Shown: piece after piece, positions 11,545-24,000 of the stretch
Position numbering within the stretch: the stretch's first letter is position 1
Layout: each line of letters starts with the position of its first letter
NCBI GenBank assembly: GCA_914767715.1
Contig: OU612069.1
Location: forward strand, 23,249,387-23,313,386
DNA length: 64,000 nucleotides
Reading direction: 5' to 3'
DNA from: Membranipora membranacea
Taxonomy: Eukaryota; Bryozoa; Gymnolaemata; Cheilostomatida; Membraniporidae
Translations under genes and position numbers: made by a program
Notes under the pieces: model-generated
What the model saw: only the letters and a program-made list of their open reading frames with translations
Told to the model about the DNA's origin: nothing
Database searches by the model: none

Positions 11545-14500
11545 CTATTCATCTCCGCTGCCATCTTCGTAATCATAAGAATCATCAAATATAGGTCTAG
11601 GGGTTCTTCTGTTACTGCTGGCTAACTGTACTGGTAACGCCATGTCATAAAACCCTATAATTATAACAACAATACATCAAAGTTGCTATAACAATAAATC
11701 TATGCAGGCATTTCAGTAAATTGGGGGCTGTCTCCTTATTTGACATGGGCATGCAAATACGAAAAGAACAATTTTGCTTGCTGCAGGGATTTTGAGCTTG
11801 ATTCTCCCCTTAACTCCCTGCAGGATGTAAGTATGTGATGTGGCTTACACCATTATTTCAATATAATATGGGTTGCAAAACTTACCTCTCATGGTGAACT
11901 CCCTTTGCCTCTGTCCCTGCTCATTCATAGCGTTACAGTAGTACCGTCCCTCATCCTCAGGCTGGAAGTTTAGGATTGTCAGGCTACTGGAAACAGCATT
12001 CTCCTTGAAGGATGGCTTTGTTTCCTACAGAATGAGACATGGTTAAACTCATCGCCTTCTTCATGGTAAATGGAGTCTTTACCCTGTTTCATCTTGATTT
12101 GACTTTAACTTTAAGGGTACGACTATTGGATTGGACACACCTTGCTCCGAAATTTGAAAAGCTATGAATGATGTGTTGGAACATACCTTGATTTGATATT
12201 TGTCATCTGAAGCCTCAATTCTTTCCCTATCCTTGAACCAGGTGATTGCGGGTACAGGTATACCACCCGAGTCACATCTCAGATTTACTTCATCTCCATA
12301 CTCAGGATCTCGGGCAAACTTGCTAAGGAAAGTATCCATATTAAATCCTGATTTGTATCCAACTATCTGCCAAGGCTTCTCTATAATACAATGAAAAACG
12401 ATGGTAAAAACTCAAGAGGAGTTATATATTTGCAGGAAACAATTAGCCATTTAACTCGAGTATGAAACAGCCAAATTTAATGTAAGCTGAATTTGACTCA
12501 TCCTACTTATTTAAATTTTGGGTTGGCCAACATTAGGTCGGCCAACATTAGGTCGGCCAACATTAGGTCGACCAACATTAGGTCGGCCAACATTAGGTCG
12601 GCCAACATTAGGTCGGCCAACATTAGGTCGGCCAACATTAGGTCGGCCAACATTAGGTCGGCCAACATTAGGTTGGCCAACATTAGGTCGGCCAACATTA
12701 GGTCGGCCAACATAAGGTCATATTCATACTAGCTATACCAAACTCTAGCTATATTTACTCCTTTAGAGAATGATTAAATGACTAATGTGTTTAGCCATGG
12801 AGGCATCGCAAAGTTCACAAACTGCATAGTAATAAGCAACTTCACTAAATGTATTCTCTTCAGGGAACGGTTTACTGTGTTTTAAAAGAAATTAAGCGGG
12901 ATTGTGTCGTGCATTGCTGGCTGAGAATTAAGTGAATCATTTCAATCATACAATTCTGTGCCATATCTGGGGGTGGGGATAAATAGACTTGGGGATAAAA
13001 TACACATTTATATTATGATGTATCTTCTTTCCTTTACCTTTAACGTAGACATTAAACTCTTCAGTGATGGGTGATCCTACTCTCACATCCACATGACATG
13101 TGTAAACGCCGGCTTTGTTACGTGAAACTCTCTTCAAATCCAGCTCAGCACCCTGAAGAAAGATAAGTGAGTATCAGAATAGTATTAGATCTTTAATATG
13201 AAAACATGTTGAACCCGATTTGGAATCTTTAGCTAGTGACAATGTCATACAAATGAGGAAATGTAATAAATATAGGGGTGAAAGTTGTTTTCGAGACTAA
13301 GCGATTTTCTCTAACGTGTCGGGGGGGGGGGGGTGCATGAAACTAGGTAGGGGGGCCACATGCGGACTCAGGGCAGCCCTGGTTTAGGTGGATAAATTGT
13401 GTGTTTTGAAAGGCAATGCAGACTGTAAAGATATAAGAACGAGTCGTCAATGTTAAGTTCCAATGTAGCCATGATTATTTTCTCGGTGTACAAAAAAGAC
13501 TGTAAATGGTCGACAAAAAATATTTCATAATTATGATAAATTAAGCATTACTTTTGCTGGCAACTATAAACCTGGCAAAAGTTGCTTTGGATGTCATGGA
13601 ATCTTTAGATTCCTGAATTGAAAGGATCATAATTCTCTGTGGGGTTTTCCTTTACTTACCCTGTATTTCATAGATCCCTTTTCGACCTCCATCCTAGCCC
13701 CCTCGTGTGTCTCAGCTGACCACCAGACAGGAAGTGAGGTGTCTTCTGGGTTACAAAACAAGGTCAAGTCTCCGCCTACTTCTACCACATTTTCCTTCTC
13801 TGAGAATACTACTTGCTCGTTGGCTGGGTCTGGGAACAGTTATAATATAAATAAAACATTGACTATTAGACATCGACGTATTTAATTCCTATTGTTACTG
13901 TAAAAACTCACTATAGAGTCACCATTGCTGTATTCTAAAATAAAAAATTTCTCAAATTTTCAAATCGACACAAACTTTTAAGTCACCACATACTTAAAAC
14001 CACTCACAAACCATTTTAAAGACCTAACATCTGCGTCTACATGTATAATTTTTTAAGCCATTTCAATTTAGAAATCTGGTGACTTTATTACGAGGTTTTA
14101 TGGTAATCATAATTTAAAGCAAAATCACATACAAAAGTACTATCAGTACTATCATCATAAAAAGCATTCCAAAATAGAAGAGCTGGTACCAACCACAAGT
14201 ATTATGTTAACCAATCTGATACTTTTACTTACCATACACAATTAGGCTCATAAAGTCAGTCTGAGTACCGCTCACAGTAGGTAAACTACACTTATATTCT
14301 CCTGCATCTGTGGCCAGTACCTGCAGTGAAAATTAAATTGGTAACAGTTGAATGACAATCAAAGTTATCTGACTAATTAATAAGAAGATGCAACTCCAAG
14401 TTTATTCTTGTAAGATGCACATAAGAGGTGTCAAACAAATTGCTTCTTTTTTTTATTGCTTCTTAAGTCAAAGTGTTGGTTGCGAGTTGTTTCCATCTGA

Positions 14501-16272
14501 TTTGATTCCATCGTACTAAGAAGTGATCGGTTTTGGTAAATATTATTTCAAGTGTTTTATGACAACAATTATTCTTAGCTTACACTATATTTTTATTGAG
14601 ACTCACATATTTGATGATGAGAATAGAGAATGTATCATCATCGAATCTGACGATCCTTAGTCTATCATCTGGTATCCTTATCTGAGCTCCAGCTCCAAGT
14701 ATGATCGGTCTGTCTCCCTTACGCTCCGGCTGCTTCGTCCACCAAATCTACCAACAAATAAATTATAGCATCAAAAGACGAACAACAAGAAATTTGTATT
14801 AGTTGAGAACTCAAGAAGTCCTAGTTCACATTCATACAAAACATTACCTCACTGCTATGAATTACAACAGATAGTAGATACTAAAAATAATGTGATAGTA
14901 GATATGAATTGTGTAATGATTTGACCACCCCACCCCACCCCACCCTACCTCCATCAACCTTATCATGATTTTGCTCACATCTCACTAAGGTCACAACTTG
15001 CTCAGCAAAGGAATATTAAGGTAGATACACCAACTTGTAGTAATATTACATGTTAGCAGCAATTCCAATTAATGTCCCCAAAATATTGCAAAAAACCACA
15101 TTGGCCTAACCTCAGAGTGTCTGAAGTCACCAATCTGAGCTTGATGATCAAAGTAACAGTGAAGTATAGCCGTACCACCGAGAGTTGCCTTCTCTACTCT
15201 GATAGCCGGCTCAGTCCTGTTACCTATCGGTGTCTCTATGTTTATCTTATTAGGATTGGCTGTTGTGATTGGCTGCTTTGTTGGTTTGGCTACAAAGTTG
15301 TAGTAAGATTGTCAAGTATATGAATTATGAATAAATTGGAAAGGCTTGGTAATATCCAGCAGGTATCTGTGCTACTCTGTGCTACCTAGCCTTTCTTTTG
15401 GAAACTTTGGAGAGTTGCAAAATTTGTATTGATGAGACAGGACACAGTAACAACAATCATTTGATTAAATTCGAGTTTCGGCTTATGCTTGATCCAACTC
15501 AATTAATTAAATTTGTAGCACATTTGTTTTCTGTTATGAGAAATGTGAGGGTAAGTGCAACAGGGGCATTCCAACATCGCTGGATATAACTCAAGCTCAA
15601 CTCAAATGGAACTCAGTCTAACTCACGTATCGCCTTGTTGGGTAGGATAGCGTTGATTTGATCGCCGAAGTCGAAGCTTCCCTCCTCTCCGGCCCTCAGT
15701 GCGCTTGTTTGAGGAGTGGGTCTGTCTTTGTTCCCCTGCCTGCCTTTACGGCCATGTCGTACTCTAGATGTTTGAGCATTACCAAACAGTCCTCTGAAGT
15801 TAAGCGCTCGGTTGCTTGAGGGCTTGCCAGTCAATCGGAACTTGTTAGTTCTACAACAAGATAAAATGGAAATAAGATACAATGACAGACTTTTATTTAG
15901 AGACCTGGCCTAAAATTGAACGGCTCATGGAGAGCTGACATACTAATAAACTTGAAGCTTCAAGCAGTGTAAGAAATTGGATTTTGTGTACTTTAGAATT
16001 TTTACAAATTTGCAAATTTAGTTAATGCTCAATCTTCTGAATCCCTCAGAATCTATGCAGTGAGAAAAAGAGACTGAAAAGTAAGTTTAGAAGGTAAGTA
16101 TTATTATCTTGACCAATCAGCTAAAACTAAGAGGTCACGTAAATCTAAGATTACTAACTTACCCTGGTTTGCTCACAAATCGACGCTTACTAAACAAAGT
16201 CTGAGATGAAGCTATAGCACATAAAACCACAGCCACAACCACCAAGACAGGAAGTACCTGCTGTTTCAGCAT
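11545..16272 (-). CDS. Secreted protein with three immunoglobulin domains (10 exons, about 489 aa)
   Basis: Exons in transcript order: 16272-16163, 15850-15627, 15289-15111, 14747-14607, 14320-14233, 13829-13660, 13152-13038, 12380-12187, 12024-11886, 11654-11545. All have AG/GT borders and agreeing phases. The start MLKQQVLPVLVVVAVVLCA is a strong signal peptide. A basic Ser/Gly/Arg-rich linker follows (residues about 37-110). Three Ig domains come next: Ig1 about 140-248 (Cys in AILHCYFDH and GEYKCSLP, Trp in IWWTKQ), Ig2 about 248-343 (LTLFCNPED, GVYTCHVD), and Ig3 about 343-453 (VNLRCDSG, ITWFKD, DEGRYYCNA; I-set type). The tail is acidic (YDYEDGSGDE) with no transmembrane segment or GPI signal, so secretion is inferred. 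Each Ig domain is split by an intron. Partners are unknown; a role in cell recognition or extracellular matrix is a guess from the fold. Confidence 0.85.
12525..12719. repeat. 15-bp minisatellite, 13 copies
   Basis: Thirteen back-to-back copies of GGCCAACATTAGGTC, with only about four single-base differences between copies. The unit is a multiple of three, so long ORFs appear in several frames on both strands. These are repeat artefacts. The array lies in the intron between Ig exons 13152-13038 and 12380-12187. Confidence 0.97.
13320..13333. repeat. Poly-G run
   Basis: About 13 consecutive G in an intron of the Ig gene. Its length is likely to be uncertain in sequencing. Confidence 0.9.
14925..14947. 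repeat. ACCCC microsatellite
   Basis: Four to five copies of a CACCC/ACCCC pentamer in an intron of the Ig gene. Confidence 0.8.
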
Positions 16273-17885
16273 TTCTCTAGAGCTGTTCTGAGTCTGAAAT
16301 GAAATGGTAAATTAGAAAAATGAGTTCTTATTTCTGTGGCAGTGACATAAACCATCAAAGCTGAGCCTAAATACAGTTTATAATAACAAGCCTAAGCGGT
16401 TTTTCTGTTGTGTACAAATATAAAAATTGTCTTGGAGACAGTAATAAGGCACATGCCGGAGGTGTAACACATTTGTTCCAATTGGCCGCATTTAAGTTAG
16501 CTCTTGTGTCATCAGTAAGCCGCTGCCAGCCGCACGAGTGGCAACTGCAGGATCTACATGGAAAGATATGGGATGATACTGGATCAAAATTTGGGCTCTC
16601 CATCATCAAGATTTACACAGAAAAATGGTAGATGATGATCTCATCAAAAAAATACTCACATAAGGGAAAGCTCGGTTAGTTTGTGATCAGGACTGCCTCG
16701 GTTCACTCACTGAGAACAGATAAGTCAAAAAGTCAGCAATGGTCGGCAACAAATCTAAACAAAGGAAAAAAAGACATATGTTGTTGTGTTATAAAAAAAT
16801 TGTCATAATGAAATCATACAGGAAGAGATTTAATAAGGAATCCAATATTTACAATTTATTGTCAGACCTTTGTCTACAGCCTCAAGCAATCAGAGGCAGA
16901 CTTGACCTGAGGCTAGAACGATAGAATATGAAGAGCTACAGACCTCTACTAGAGGTCTCCAATGCTTAAAAACGGTTCAAATACTTAAACTTAGTGTAAT
17001 ATTCTGAATATTCTAGTTATTTAAGATGACAACTATGACACTACTAATCGAAATGTTGTCCATACAGTGCTAATAAAATCATACAAAGTGCTAAGTAAAA
17101 TCAGTTTAAGTCTGAACATCTGAAGCTAATTTGGAAGCTCAATATGTTAGACAACACTAGCTAGTTTGCTCAAGTCTCGACATGAATGAAAGTATGAAAT
17201 TGGAGGCACCACATCATATTCATAATTCATAAAAATTCAATCACAAGTAAATTGAGATGTAAAAGTACAGAGCATTGTCAATTGAGATGTAAAATATTTG
17301 AACTGGCAAAAAGGGGGCCTGTAACACGAAACTAAGAAACAACAAACCCTATAAGTCATAAGATGCTCCCTGCTGATAGAGCAGACCACAAAACAAACAT
17401 TAGTTATGAGCGAGTTACAGTCTTTTAGCAGTTAGAGGTTTTTGTTGACTCTTGATTTGGCCGGCGTGAGAAGAGTTAATTATTTAGTGCCCCATATGGT
17501 CCAAATAAAACGCAACACAACACCATTGTCTGATTGGGACATTGCTTTATAGTACTGGGTACGAGATCTATAGCCTAAGGGGGTAGTGAAAGCACCGCTA
17601 ATGAATTACAACATGTGGTCGCCTTTTCTACGTTGTTTGTTAGCCCTTAATTTCCTAGTCAAGTCATCATAATGATATTTTTAGTGCGGACAAAGGTTTG
17701 AGATGATGACTAACTATGTAGAACAATGAGAGTGCAAGTTTTGCGGTTTCGGTGATAAAAAATTCGACATGATATTCTAAATGGAAAAATTTCGATAACA
17801 TTGAAAGCAAGATTATCTAGCTTAGAAGATAAACGGCGTATTTGAAATTAAACATTAATTTCGATCTCAATCATTATAAACTTAC

Positions 17886-17952
17886 CAAATTCTTCTAAAA
17901 CAGTCTCCAATGATTAAACTATATCCAGTTCGATTTTGCCAGTTTTCTGCAC
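17886..17952 (-). other. Possible untranslated exon of the Ig gene
   Basis: On the minus strand a polypyrimidine tract plus CAG at 17953-17955 and a GGTAAG donor at 17886/17885 frame a 67-bp segment with no coding frame of interest. The first coding exon itself starts at an acceptor (exon edge 16293), so upstream 5'UTR exons are expected. A second donor (GTAAGTC) at about 18440 would close an earlier exon. Confidence 0.35.
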
Positions 17953-18441
17953 CTGAAAAAAAATGTCAAAGCTTGTGAGGACAAGTTTTGCTAACAAACT
18001 ACCCGGAGGCATAGGCCAAGTCTCGATACTTGTCCATGATAAATGCAAAAGTTCAAAAGTCAGCGGGCAATGACCGAGTCACACGGAAATATCAAACAAG
18101 GTGTCAATTTGTGATCATAGGGGCGAACAGAGTTATTAGTAAAAATCACCTCCAATTTAGGATTAACAATACAACATTTTTTATGATGAACAGATAGGTA
18201 CTAAGTTAAAAATTAATGACAATAGATTTAAAATAGGATTTTAAGCCCCTCCACTTGAAAACAGGGACTTTACTTGGACAGTAACAATGGTATGTGAAAA
18301 AATAGAAAGGTAACTGTATTAAGTGCAAATAATACATGTGTACATGAGGAGTAATGACTGTATGCGTGATTTATCTAACATTTGGCCTTAAAGGTTGAAA
18401 TGAAGCCGATTTACTGCTAAAAAGTTTAGAGTAGACTTACC

Positions 18442-21080
18442 TATAGGAAGCCAGACTTACTTATAACAAACCGCCTGCGGCTTGCACTTTTCTTTTTCGC
18501 CTGTGATGCCAATCTATCAATCCTTTAGACTCAGATCAGCAACGTCAGAACGAAGTCCTACTGTGAGCGATTAAAGCAGAGCATCTGATCACAGTGACGC
18601 AAGGCAGACAAATGAATTCCACACGATCATCAGAGAAGATATGCGTTAACTCCTGAACTCGCATTGATGAGCAGCTAGTTAATCTAAGGATTGCAGCCCC
18701 TGGTTAAAAACAGACCTGCCCTAAATCTGATCAACAACTTGATTTGGATCAGACATGCCTTATCTTGCAGGCAATTATTTAGCCTAGCCAAGTCTGTGAT
18801 CATATTTCCAAAGATTCAGACTTAGTTGACCTAATCATATCGAGCTGAAAATTGGCTGATGTAACTCAAGAGAAACGGGGAGAAGCATTCCTCTGATAGC
18901 CATTGCAATTTTGTGTAGATTTTTCAAATTAATCTATACTTCACTAGCTGACAATGTCACTAAAGTCCTATCCCAAGTCTAGTCGCCCATTTTGCCTCAA
19001 CCATATCGTACTATATATGTCATATTAGGTTATATTATATATCATATACAATAATAAAAGCAATTTTTGAGGATCATAGCAATTTTCGATTAGTGTTAAA
19101 AAAAAATCATCAAGTTTTACTCTACATTCTATGGGCTGTGAGCGCCTGAATCTTGTTAATTTCCAATGTGATCACAGAAGAAGATTGGACTTTGGAAGAG
19201 TGCCAGGTAACACTAATTTCTATTTCCATCTCAGAAAGACCAGTGAATCATAAGACAAATTGCGTAATTGAATTTGCATGATTATGTAAGATCCCTGGAT
19301 GTTGCCAAAAAAATTAACCTGACATTTTTTTACACATAGAGCTGATAAAAAGCAAAGACCTGATTCACCCATTAATTCTGACATTAGACCTTGAACTGAT
19401 CATACAACCTCAGGCTCAACTGCGCTAAAGAGCATAAAATTGGATAAAAGGTCAATTCTGAATGATCTTACGCAAAAATCATTTAGCTAAATTATCCCTT
19501 GAAGAATAAGATAAGGGCAGAAAAAAGAGATGAAAGTTTTCGCCAACCTCTGCATCTTTCTGGTCAAATGTCAGCTCAATTTATGGTTACGTAAAACATA
19601 ACTTAATTATTTATAAATATCTCTGATAAACAAACTCTGTCTGGAGCAGTTAGAGTGAACAACGAAATCAAGGCATATTTTTGTCTTGCTGTTAAAAATA
19701 TTATTTATTGGTAAAATTTGGAAAAATGAAGTTTCCTCTTTTTAAAACACAGTTATGGGACGGATGGATTAGTGAAACTAGCAAAAGGAGAAAAAAGGCA
19801 CAAAGATACGATTGACTGATTATGTAGAGATCGGGAAAACATCAGACTAAATATGATTTCAAACATTGACCTCAAACTTTTGACTAAGAATAATATATTG
19901 AGAGATTTAAGCTGAAAAATAATTCAATCGAACAAAACAAGAGCTATTGTGCCTAAAATCTCTTTCTCACATTAGATAAAAATCGTCATCAAAGTGCCAA
20001 ATTCTGCTTACTTCTGCTACTGATATTTTGACCCTCGAAAACTGTCAGCAACATAAACAATCAGCTAGAGGGGGAGGGTCCCAGAACGCCCCGAAAAAAA
20101 GCACTAAAATATTAGTAAGTACAATTAAATGATTACCTGAGAGAATAAATGTGAATATAGACAAGGCAGCTTTATATAACTATGGTAAGGCAGTTTTGTG
20201 TAGATGTGTAGATGATGTCCGAGTCAAAGTTATTCAGTCCACTAAATATGGGATCGCATCTTTACTTCTAAAATTGAAACAATAACAATATTAACAAGCC
20301 CGATATTGCATAGCTTTCAATTTCAAATCTAAACATGAGCGATAGGGGAAGTTGCATATATTTTTAAGGTAAATGTGTTTGCTAAAATGATCCGCAAAAA
20401 TACCAATAATATTTGTGAAACCAAATACTGGAAAATTTGTTTTTGGCCTTCTTTGTATAACGCTTACTCTCGACTGATTTGGAAATTCACATTTATAGAC
20501 AATTGTTATATTTCAGACCTTTGGACAATTCAAACAAGCTACTTTGCATGCCAACGCAGGCTAGCGATACTGCTACTACTTAAAATTGCTGTTAAGGGAG
20601 GGCGTACTATCAAAACAAGTCGAATCTTGTATTGAATTTTTTGACAATGAAATAGGAGGAATTCCGGGTATGTGCATTAAATTAAAAGAAGACAGTCTAG
20701 CTCTATAACATAAGTTATATCCTGAATAGTTTACAACCGACTATAATTGAATGCAACACGCTATCATAAAAAGTGATGCAGCCAACAGCCATAAGTTTAC
20801 AAAGTGTAGGCTATCTAATATGAGAAGTGAAAATTAAGATCCTCCTAATGTGAGCTCTCAGACAATAAAACTGGTGAACAAATTTCTGCTGATTTTCACT
20901 TTCTATGTGTAGGCTAAGAGTTTGCAAGAAGAAAACATTGCCATTTCACACTGCTTACAACAGTGGAATTTAAAGCTAGCTAAAATTTAGTCATCCTCTT
21001 CTTTTATATAGTTTCCTGATTAGTTCGCAAAAGTTCATCTTCAAACAAGCTCAACTAAACATAAGCTATTTTTTTCTTCC
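18442..21080. other. Intergenic stretch between the Ig and LRR genes
   Basis: AT-rich DNA with no recognised exon, RNA gene or transposon. It should contain the promoter of the minus-strand Ig gene (near its right side of about 18.4-18.7 kb) and the 3' end of the LRR gene. The open frame at 20375-20635 has no family resemblance and is taken as chance. Confidence 0.4.
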
Positions 21081-24000
21081 TTATGGAAATCTTGCGGATG
21101 CACGGCTTACCTTTTTCTTTTTTCCTTTTCCTTTCTTCTTCTTGATAGCCCCAGATCCTAACTTTATGAGGTCTTTGAGAGTGTCAGCCTGCATTCTGTG
21201 AGTGGTTCTCAGTTTAATCTTTGGTAGCGAGTTTCCTAGAAGAAGATGAAATTCTTAATTTACATATAATTGCAACTGAGACGTCAAATAATAATTCGCG
21301 CCAATTCCTACTTGATTTGGCTTACGGATGTTGCAGTCTAGGGGTATGATGCCTGAAAACAAATGATAATGGCAAAAATCTACTATCAGAGAAGGCTCTA
21401 TTAGTCCTTGAACATCTCTTCAGTTACAGAACTCCATGGAAAAAGAGATTAGAAAGAATATCACAGATAGTTTCTAAGCAATTTCAATAATTAAGTCGAT
21501 CTGGTCTCATTAGAGATTTAGGATTTATGAATTTCTTGCTCCATCCAACAAGATTTAGATTATTTTATTTTGACCTTCACAAGAAGCCTAAGAAGATTGA
21601 AGTCTCAGATTTTTTTAATTTCCTTGACGCCAAGGTTCCTCCAAACCTGATTTTAAATGAAATCAAACTCATCTTCATGGAGATAACCAAATCCATAGTC
21701 AAAGTTGAATCGATTTATTAGCAATTTAAAGATCTCAAAATTTCCGCTAGTGACTTGTTGCGCTCTCACAAATGGCCACTTATAATTATTATGCAAAGGC
21801 ATAGCTGCTGTTTAATTCAATTGGATTTTCTGAAAAACAGTTGCTTCAAGTTAAGAAGTCACTTCAGTTCAAAATATTAGCTCTAATTTTTTAAGTACAT
21901 CTTCGCTCAACTAAAATGATTTCGTCACTGTGTGTGCACACAAAATGTGAGCAATCAGTGCGGTATTGCGCCTAACTTTATCTGCATTGCAGCAAAGAAT
22001 GGGTGTTTTCAGTTTAGCTTCAGCTGAATGAGAAAACACTAAGCATTTATGACAATCCGAAGTCTATCCTAATCTATTACTATTTGACGTGTTTTTTAAA
22101 AGATAATTTATTGGCATCAGTTAGCAGTATATGAGACTCCTATAGCAGTATTTAAAATAGGAAGTTCGGAAGCGAATTGAAAATTATCCATCTTTAGCCT
22201 ACAAACATGGATTTAGTTATTGAGTTAATTGTCTGGGTCAGCAGACTATTGTGGCTATATAAAGATCTCACAAAAATTCTAATTGGCTGTGAATATCAGA
22301 TGAATCGGACGGTCGTGGATTTAAAATTCACCTACTGATGGATGATCTGAGGCATTGATTATCTGATCAATGAGTTAGTTCAGATGCTTCAGGTCAATAC
22401 TCAGCGTTAAGTGATTGGTTGTTGGACGATTGTCAATAATTGATCAATGCACCCAATTAAGCAGGCATAATAAGGACCAAAATTGTTTCTTGATTCCATA
22501 AATTTGGGCAGTACACATTCAGTGAGGCAATTTTCGAATTGGCATCCAACAACATGAGCCTGAAAAGAATTTCACTGCTTGGGTCTCAAAACCCATGACT
22601 TCATGAACTTGGGAACCTTTTCCACATACAAGGCATCGTTTTTCAATTTAAAAACATGAGACAGTTTGTCTCTTGGCCTCTGAACAGCAATCAGTGAAAG
22701 CAGTTGACTGACAAATTCATTAGATTATTAATCAGTCATCCCAATATCTTATCTTATCTTATCATCATCAGACAAGGCAATAATCTGCAGTAAATTGAAG
22801 ACAGATTTTTGATGGGGAACAATTATATTGTCTTAGTAAATTAATCTTCACCAGTTTTGTTTTTAATCACAGGTTTGGAATCATCATAAATTATATTTTA
22901 ATAGCATTTAAAGGTTCGAAGTTGCACAAGCATCGGCTATACATGGACTTTGAGGTTACACTTATCACAAGTCTTTGTATGTTTGACAGATGGATCCCAA
23001 TCTGCCCCGGCTGTGGGCTGCCGGATGGGGGGGGGGAGACATTGAACAGTGGGACCGTCGGACAAAAACAAGAGACTGGGGGGCTCAGACTAGATTCCAG
23101 TAGGCATTAGTACTTGATATTGGTAATGAATCACTTGTCTGCAAACTTATGGTCGAGATCTAACAAATGATCCAGGCTCCTGACCCTCACATTGGTACCC
23201 GTATACAAGTGTATCATACTGACCTTCCGACCTTTCTAACAGGCCCTCTAGTAGCTCAGCTCCAGCGACATCACCAATAAGATTATCTTCTAAATCTATC
23301 TCTAGTAAACAGTCTGAAGCTGCTATCAACCTGAAAATAGTCAGCATAAGAACAAATATAATATATCTGTTGTATAAATGTACACAGGAACATGATCAAA
23401 GATAGCCGTAGACCTAGTCGTTAGCAATGGTGCGTATAAAATAATGTTGTTGAGCCTCTAATGGAATAAGGTCCCTTAAAAAGAAAAAAAGGAAATTAGG
23501 ACTATGGAGTTGTTCCCTCAGAGACATTCAGTCCAATGTAAATGAGATTTAATCAAATAGAAGGGTTCAATGACGATGTTGTGAAGCTTGCTCTGAATAG
23601 CATCGTTGTGATGGGCATCTAAAGTTTATGATTTCAGTTTCATTTGATGTTCTAAGATTAAACCATAGGAGGATACCTTCTGAAAGTCTTCATGCACGAT
23701 AGAGCAGGGAAATCCTCTATCCCTGGTTCTAGAGAGTCTATACCATTATCAGCTAAGTGTAGCTTGTGTATCCAAGGACCAGGCGCTGGAGGAGGGGTCG
23801 GCTCCTTCTTACCCTTCTTTTTCCCTAAGGATTTGACAGAAATAATTATCGATACATCAAGATAAAATCAAGCTTACATTCTTTCAGATTGACTCTGAAT
23901 TTGATTATCTCCAGCTTGGCTGACCATGTTGAAATTTTCCAAGAAGTTAGGTCTCAAAATCTGAACCAAGTTAGGCAAAAACAGACAGAACTTAGAAACC

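Noticed and set aside
12493-12732. Long repetitive open frames on both strands
   Set aside because: They come from a 15-bp tandem repeat in an intron, and the unit length keeps every frame open.
20375-20635. 86-codon plus-strand gene
   Set aside because: Composition looks random and there is no neighbouring exon or domain.
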